From positions 1 through 29,254 of the forward strand of contig CAKRRG010000036.1 in the NCBI GenBank assembly GCA_934394545.1: a stretch of 29,254 nucleotides of DNA, written 5' to 3'. This document shows positions 24,936 through 29,254 of the stretch, in pieces (the stretch's first letter is position 1; every line of letters starts with the position of its first letter). Under the pieces are notes generated by a model. That model saw only the letters and a list, made by a program, of their open reading frames with translations. It had not been told where the DNA came from and made no database searches. Source of the DNA: an uncultured Blautia sp. (GTDB lineage Bacteria > Bacillota > Clostridia > Lachnospirales > Lachnospiraceae). The position numbers were made by a program, and so were the translations under genes.

Positions 24936-26078
24936 TTATTCGGCCCCCTTTACACGTTTCGCAATAAGCTCGATGTGCTCACTGTCTGCACTTCCTACCA
25001 GAGCACCCTTACCAATCGTAATACCATTGGCAACCAGGGCACGAATTACTACAGCACCATCTTCAACAATAGCGCCTGGCATAAGTACACTGTCAATTAC
25101 TTTAGCACCGGGTCTTACCTTTGCACCGGTAAAGATAACAGAATTGCTAACCTCGCCCTCGATCACACATCCCTGTGTTATGTAAGCATTCTTGATCTTG
25201 GCATCTGTGCCGATATACTGCGGAAGGGCTGTAACATCTTCTGTGTAGATCTTCCAGGTCAGATCGCTTAAATCAAGCTCATTGTCCGGGCTAAGCAGGT
25301 CCATATTGGCCTCCCAGAGGGAATCAATGGTACCTACATCCTTCCAGTAGCCCTTGAAACGGTAAGCAAAAAGTCTCTTATTGTCAGCAAGAAGGGTAGG
25401 AATAATGTCTTTACCGAAATCGTGATTGGATTCCGGATTCTTCATGTCTGCAAGGAGAAGCTTGCGAAGAAGCTTCCAGTTGAAAATATAAATACCCATA
25501 GAGGCAAGATTGCTCTCAGGTACAGGTGGTTTCTCAACGAATTCCGTAATCTGGTCTGTTTCACCGTCTGTGTTCATAATACCAAAACGGCTGGCTTCCT
25601 TAAGAGGAACTTCGATAACGGCAATCGTTGCATCGGCCTGTCTCTCTTTGTGGAAAGCAAGCATCTTCTCGTAATTCATTTTATAAATGTGGTCGCCGGA
25701 GAGAACCAGGAGGTATTCCGGATCATACTGATCTATAAAATCAATGTTCTGGGAAATCGCGTCGGCTGTTCCGCGATATACGTCGAGTCCGGCATCTGCT
25801 TTCTCACGAGGCGGAAGTACGTATACACCGCTGTCCTTGGAATCCAGTCCCCAGCGTCCGCCTGCTGCAACGTAGCTGTTCAGCTCAACGGATTCGTACT
25901 GTGTCAGTACACCGACTACATCGATGCCGCTGTTTGCGCAGTTACTGAGTGGAAAATCAACGATACGGTATTTGCCGCCGTAAGAAACTGCCGGTTTAGC
26001 CACTTTGTTGGTAAGATCATGAAGGCGGCTGCCACGACCGCCTGCCAGAATCATTGCTAACATACTGTTCTGTTTCAT
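24936..26078 (-). CDS. glgC: Glucose-1-phosphate adenylyltransferase catalytic subunit GlgC
   Basis: GlgC makes ADP-glucose from ATP and glucose-1-phosphate, the committed step to glycogen. The 380 residues carry the nucleotide loop AGGRGSRL (12-19), [19 protein letters not shown], the GTADAI block, the [10 protein letters not shown] site, FVEKP, and a C-terminal beta helix with hexad repeats ([18 protein letters not shown]). All key residues are present. An AGAGG site precedes the ATG and a promoter lies at 26111-26139. The small gene upstream on the same strand may also read into it. No other glg gene is in view. Confidence 0.96.
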   Translation of the reverse strand: MKQNSMLAMILAGGRGSRLHDLTNKVAKPAVSYGGKYRIVDFPLSNCANSGIDVVGVLTQYESVELNSYVAAGGRWGLDSKDSGVYVLPPREKADAGLDVYRGTADAISQNIDFIDQYDPEYLLVLSGDHIYKMNYEKMLAFHKERQADATIAVIEVPLKEASRFGIMNTDGETDQITEFVEKPPVPESNLASMGIYIFNWKLLRKLLLADMKNPESNHDFGKDIIPTLLADNKRLFAYRFKGYWKDVGTIDSLWEANMDLLSPDNELDLSDLTWKIYTEDVTALPQYIGTDAKIKNAYITQGCVIEGEVSNSVIFTGAKVRPGAKVIDSVLMPGAIVEDGAVVIRALVANGITIGKGALVGSADSEHIELIAKRVKGAE

Positions 26079-26110
26079 GGTGAATCCTCTCTTTCATTCC
26101 TTTGTGTTAT

Positions 26111-26139
26111 ATTATACAATCATTCTGTAAAAAAAACAA
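26111..26139 (-). promoter_or_regulatory. Predicted promoter of glgC-glgD
   Basis: On the minus strand TTGTTT (26139-26134), a 17-bp spacer and perfect TATAAT (26116-26111) lie about 33 bp before the glgC start. The -35 match is weak, so help from a regulator is possible. Confidence 0.5.
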
Positions 26140-26190
26140 TTTTTTTTGTGCAAAAAAACTGTAAAAATTGGATGAAATATAACTAAAATT

Positions 26191-26421
26191 TTACTGGTAA
26201 TTCTGTAAATTTTTCACAGCCGCAATATCCTCTGGCTGTACCTTTAGGTTGGAAGTGAAGTTCCGGCCGTCTGGAGTTGTGATCTGTACTTCGATTACGG
26301 TTCCCTCAGTTATCCCAGCCTGCTGTACCGCTGAAATAAATTGTGGAAATTTGGGGTGGCGTTTTGTAAAAGCGTCCCACATATTTTTGATTTCCAGTAA
26401 TTTCATGGGGTTAATTGCCAT
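26191..26421 (-). CDS. Small 76-residue protein upstream of glgC
   Basis: This small soluble protein is not recognised by family. An N-terminal helical part (MKLLEIKNMWDAFTKRHPKF) is followed by what looks like a small beta sheet (TVIEVQITTPDGRNFTSNLK) and an acidic end. The gene looks real: AGGAAGGA lies six bases before the ATG, a promoter precedes it, and a nested hairpin occupies the leader. glgC follows 112 bp downstream on the same strand, so read-through into glgCD is possible. A link to glycogen is only suggested by position. Confidence 0.75.
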   Translation of the reverse strand: MAINPMKLLEIKNMWDAFTKRHPKFPQFISAVQQAGITEGTVIEVQITTPDGRNFTSNLKVQPEDIAAVKNLQNYQ

Positions 26422-26435
26422 TTTTTGTCCTTCCT

Positions 26436-26499
26436 ATCAGGTGTGAAAAGTTATAAGGTGAATTCTTTAACACGCTACCTTACAGATATGCACCTGATG
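26436..26499 (-). promoter_or_regulatory. Nested 5'-leader hairpin abutting the ribosome site of the small gene
   Basis: On the minus strand ATCAGGTG (26499-26492) pairs with CACCTGAT (26443-26436), and inside it TAAGGT (26483-26478) pairs with ACCTTA (26459-26454). The outer stem ends directly against AGGAAGGA, the ribosome site. The predicted transcript start is at the very base of the stem. It could control translation or protect the RNA end. No known riboswitch class is recognised. Confidence 0.55.
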
Positions 26500-26506
26500 T
26501 TTAACA

Positions 26507-26534
26507 GTATATCAGAAAAAAAACTGCACTGCAA
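26507..26534 (-). promoter_or_regulatory. Predicted promoter of the small gene before glgC
   Basis: On the minus strand TTGCAG (26534-26529), a 16-bp spacer and TATACT (26512-26507) would start RNA near 26500, the first base of the leader hairpin. Confidence 0.45.
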
Positions 26535-26582
26535 TGAAGGCAGAAAATATTCACATATTTAGCGAGAACTCACAAAACCACC

Positions 26583-26612
26583 TTTACATATAATAAATAA
26601 CATTGTTATAAT
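26583..26612 (+). promoter_or_regulatory. Predicted promoter of the substrate-binding/GGDEF gene
   Basis: TTTACA (26583-26588), an 18-bp spacer ending in TGT, and perfect TATAAT (26607-26612) form an extended -10 promoter about 55 bp before the chosen start codon. Confidence 0.65.
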
Positions 26613-26667
26613 AGACAAAAAATAAAGTGCGTGTAAGGCGTTGAATATGACAGCAAGAGGTGTGATG

Positions 26668-28698
26668 ATGGAAGAGAAAAAGAGGTATAATATTGGAATT
26701 CTTATTGGTGGAGTACATACCTATTTTCCAAAAGAGCATATTAAGGGAATCTCAGAGGCTGCAAGGGAACTGGATGTAAATGTATGTTTTTTTCTAGGAA
26801 CCAGGACGAAGGATTTTTTTGAGGATGTACTGGGGGGTAATCAGAAGAATTCTTATGACTATCAATTTAATACCATACATGATTATAGTCTGATCGGTGG
26901 ACTGGATGGCTTGATCATTAATTACGGAACTCTGGGAATCCAGCTGAAGGAAGAAAATCCAGATGAATTTGCACGAAAATATAATAGTATTCCTACTGTT
27001 TTTCTCACAGAGATTGTGGATGTGCCGAACTGTCATTCTTTGATCTGTGATAACAGAAGGGGAATCCAGCTGATCGTCAGTCATCTGGTAGAGGAACATC
27101 ACTTGTCCAGAATCCTGTTTGTGTCAGGACCGGAGCATAATACAGATGCTATTGAGCGTAAGGCAGCTTATCTGGAAACAATGGAGAGCTATCACCTTCC
27201 GGTAACGCCCGAGATGATCGCGCAAGGGGATTATTCAGAATTTGTAGATAAACAGGTGGAATGGCTTCTGGATAACAATCCGGATGCCCAGGCACTTGTA
27301 TTTGCCAATGATGAGATGGCCTTTGCCGGTTACCGTGTCTGCGAGAAGCGAGGGCTATGTGTGGGCAGGGATATTGCTATTACCGGTTTTGATGACTGTG
27401 AGCGGGCATCGGGAATGGAACCTCCTCTTACAACGATTCTGCAGGACGGTGAACTGATGGGAAAAATGGCAGTTTACGATCTGGTGAACCATCTGGATGG
27501 GAGAGATACTGGCAAGGAAGCTGTGTCCAGGCGTGTACCGGTTTCTTTGATGAAACGTGAGTCCTGCGGTTGTAAGTTAGAGAACCTTGACGAGAAAGAC
27601 ACTTCTGAGAATTATGGGGTTCAGTTACATAGACTGAATAAAACCATTGCCAGGATGAAACGGGAGCTTATTGGTTTTCAGCGGAAATCCTGGTTTATTC
27701 CTGTTCTTGCCCGGGATTTGAATGACTGTATGGATGACGAACAGGCTTTCTTGAGGAAAATTATGGAAAAAATGAAGGAGCTTCATACCCGCAGCACCCA
27801 TTTGTTTCTTCTGGATGAACCTATTGTTTATGATGGCAGACGCAAATGGACCTGTCCGTATAATCTGCACTTGGCAGCAAGCTACGAGGACGGAAATATT
27901 ACTACGAAAAAGGTGTACGAAAGACCGCAGGTCATGAAGGAGAATGGGCTTTGCCGGTTGATGGAGAATGGAAAGCGTCATCAGTATATGGTATTTCTTT
28001 TATTTTCTGGGGAGAAGCAGTATGGGCTTCTGGCCTGCGATATTGATCAGGAGGATTTTCCTTTCTTCTATGTGATAAGTCTGCAGATCGGTCTGTCCCT
28101 GCACTATCTGGAAATTAGTAAAGACGAGGCTGCCCGCCGCCTGGAAATGTCCAGAAATATGGAGGAGATTCAGGAGAGAAACCGTGTCCTTGGTATTATT
28201 TCTGAGTATGATGAGCTGACAGGACTTTTGAATCTGCGAGGCTTTATGGAGCATACCAGGCGTGTATGCCAGACCGGAAATGGTCAGAGGGCTTATATGA
28301 TTTATGGAGATTTGGATCACTTAAAGGAGATTAATGATACCTGGGGACATCCGGCGGGGAATTTCGCTCTTAAGAGTGTGGCAGAGATATTGAAGGGCTG
28401 TCTTCGAAGCAATGACATTCTGGGGCGCGTAGGTGGTGACGAGTATATTATCATGCTGGAGTGCGAGGAGGCTGACTTTGGAGAAACCTTCCGCCAGAGA
28501 ATCAAGCTGGCTTGCAACCGATTTAACGAGAAATCCGGAAAGCCCTTCCTGGTGGAGATCTCTCTTGGGATTACGGAATTCAGACCGAATAGTTCTACAG
28601 ATATCCAGGAGGTGATTTCCCTTGCGGATCAGCAGTTGTATGAGGCGAAGAAGCATAGGCGAAAGTCAGTGAGCAGAGAGAATCAGGAAGAAAAGTAA
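26668..28698 (+). CDS. Cytoplasmic substrate-binding-domain diguanylate cyclase (LacI-type sensor fused to GGDEF)
   Basis: These 676 residues begin directly with a LacI/periplasmic-binding-protein-like domain (about 5-300: YNIGILIGG, LVFANDEMAFAGY, DIAITGFDD) without a DNA-binding head, signal peptide or membrane helix. A middle region (about 330-480) may be another sensor, a short coiled-coil link follows, and a GGDEF domain (about 515-670) ends it. The active motif GGDEY (589-593) and the inhibition site RSND (580-583) are intact, so it should make c-di-GMP and feel product inhibition. The ATG at 26668 was preferred because GAGGTG ends five bases before it; ATGs at 26647 and 26665 are alternatives. 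Confidence 0.9.
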   Translation: MEEKKRYNIGILIGGVHTYFPKEHIKGISEAARELDVNVCFFLGTRTKDFFEDVLGGNQKNSYDYQFNTIHDYSLIGGLDGLIINYGTLGIQLKEENPDEFARKYNSIPTVFLTEIVDVPNCHSLICDNRRGIQLIVSHLVEEHHLSRILFVSGPEHNTDAIERKAAYLETMESYHLPVTPEMIAQGDYSEFVDKQVEWLLDNNPDAQALVFANDEMAFAGYRVCEKRGLCVGRDIAITGFDDCERASGMEPPLTTILQDGELMGKMAVYDLVNHLDGRDTGKEAVSRRVPVSLMKRESCGCKLENLDEKDTSENYGVQLHRLNKTIARMKRELIGFQRKSWFIPVLARDLNDCMDDEQAFLRKIMEKMKELHTRSTHLFLLDEPIVYDGRRKWTCPYNLHLAASYEDGNITTKKVYERPQVMKENGLCRLMENGKRHQYMVFLLFSGEKQYGLLACDIDQEDFPFFYVISLQIGLSLHYLEISKDEAARRLEMSRNMEEIQERNRVLGIISEYDELTGLLNLRGFMEHTRRVCQTGNGQRAYMIYGDLDHLKEINDTWGHPAGNFALKSVAEILKGCLRSNDILGRVGGDEYIIMLECEEADFGETFRQRIKLACNRFNEKSGKPFLVEISLGITEFRPNSSTDIQEVISLADQQLYEAKKHRRKSVSRENQEEK

Positions 28699-28707
28699 AG
28701 AAAGAAA

Positions 28708-28740
28708 GGCCAACAGCAATGGAATAGGGAGCTGTTGGCC
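28708..28740. terminator. Terminator hairpin between converging genes
   Basis: GGCCAACAGC (28708-28717) pairs perfectly with GCTGTTGGCC (28731-28740) around a 13-base loop. On the minus strand the stem is followed by a T-rich run (from the A-rich 28692-28707), so it best serves the gene at 28751; the plus strand has only a weak T run. Confidence 0.75.
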
Positions 28741-28750
28741 TGTTAATAGG

Positions 28751-29254
28751 TTAATGCTTGGAGCCGGAAATACGAGCCAGAAATCTTTGAAAAAAATGAG
28801 ACTGGTTAGTGTGAGGGGGTGCTGCGTCCGGAACTTCCTGAATCCTCTGTCGGAATTCGGAAAGGGTGGCGCATTGCGGCATCAGCTCTTTGGCTCTTTT
28901 TTTGAAACTGTTGATATTGTTATAATTTCTGACGAGATTATCAAATTCCGGCATAAAAGTGAGATAATCGTAATACCATTTAAAAGCTGGTGGGAACCCT
29001 TCAAGAGGCGTAATGTCCAGCTCTTTCGCAAATTCTTTGGTCTGTGAAATAATATCCTGGGAAATTTCCGGGATATTTTTGTATTTTCGGTACCAGATGA
29101 AAATGTCAATCAATTCACGTTCCATGACAATGGCAAGCTGGCGGCCCTGGATGTTATATCTGGCGCACTGGTCCATGATCAGCTGCCAGGAATCAAATTC
29201 ACAGTGGAAGTTCCGGGCACGGTTTCCTACAAGGGATGCGCTGTTATTCACACG
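28751..29254 (-). CDS. C-terminal part of an unrecognised protein (5' end outside window)
   Basis: The frame is open to the right edge and ends with TAA at 28751. A GTG at 29251 is in frame, but no ribosome site can be seen and the codon before it is also open, so the gene probably continues beyond the window. At least 167 residues are visible, soluble and largely helical, rich in aromatic residues (FIWYRKYKNI, FKWYYDYLTFMPEF). The end is basic (FFQRFLARISGSKH). No family is recognised. Confidence 0.6.
   Translation of the reverse strand, partial: RVNNSASLVGNRARNFHCEFDSWQLIMDQCARYNIQGRQLAIVMERELIDIFIWYRKYKNIPEISQDIISQTKEFAKELDITPLEGFPPAFKWYYDYLTFMPEFDNLVRNYNNINSFKKRAKELMPQCATLSEFRQRIQEVPDAAPPHTNQSHFFQRFLARISGSKH

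Noticed and set aside
23765..26060. Several plus-strand frames opposite glgD and glgC (for example 23765-24298 and 25422-26060)
   Set aside because: They lie opposite well-supported genes, lack ribosome sites and give no recognisable protein.

Overview
The window looks like chromosomal DNA of a gut Firmicute of the family Lachnospiraceae, most like Blautia or a close relative. The signs are moderate G+C, AGGAGG-type ribosome sites, split GlgC/GlgD, FtsH followed by a DUF308 protein, an AAA-ATPase_like/PDDEXK_9 protein, and a substrate-binding-domain/GGDEF fusion. The genus is inference. No rRNA, tRNA, insertion sequence, prophage or CRISPR array was seen.

Layout. 1-198: the end of an unrecognised gene. 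199-1175: a gene-free stretch with a promoter-like site leading into about 13-15 degenerate 18-bp tandem repeats, then hairpins. 1176-5599: sbcD-sbcC (DNA-end processing nuclease). 5603-6918 (minus): thiE plus a HAD phosphatase. 7156-8745: AAA-ATPase_like/PD-(D/E)XK protein. 8856-10844: a membrane protein with a pentapeptide-repeat tail, a TetR regulator, and an MNT/HEPN pair of the type VII toxin-antitoxin kind. 11016-13868: a small helical protein, ftsH and a DUF308 membrane protein. 14021-19229: a sucrose locus with a LacI regulator, the wreck of an ABC sugar transporter, a GH32 sucrase and an amylosucrase-like GH13. 19237-21053 (minus): a FliB-like Cys-rich protein and a GNAT acetyltransferase. 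21315-28698: a REC/HD-GYP/degenerate-GGDEF protein, then minus-strand glgC-glgD with a small conserved-looking gene upstream, then a substrate-binding/GGDEF protein. 28751-29254: a partial unknown gene.

How the genes fit together. The right half centres on carbohydrate storage and its control. The GH32 enzyme and the amylosucrase-like enzyme would split sucrose inside the cell, the latter possibly moving glucose directly onto an alpha-glucan. GlgC/GlgD make ADP-glucose for glycogen. A predicted c-di-GMP phosphodiesterase and a predicted diguanylate cyclase with a sugar-binding-protein-like sensor flank glgCD, so a second-messenger link to storage is plausible but unproven.

The most striking oddity is at 15457-15793. 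The ribosome site and first codons of what looks like a solute-binding protein run out of frame into the last ~100 codons of an ABC permease, as if about 3 kb of transporter operon had been deleted. Other items worth attention are the 18-bp repeat array, a pair of hairpins with an identical CTGGAAT loop and co-varying stems (1031-1055 and 8806-8828), and a nested 5'-leader hairpin that ends against the ribosome site of the small gene before glgC.
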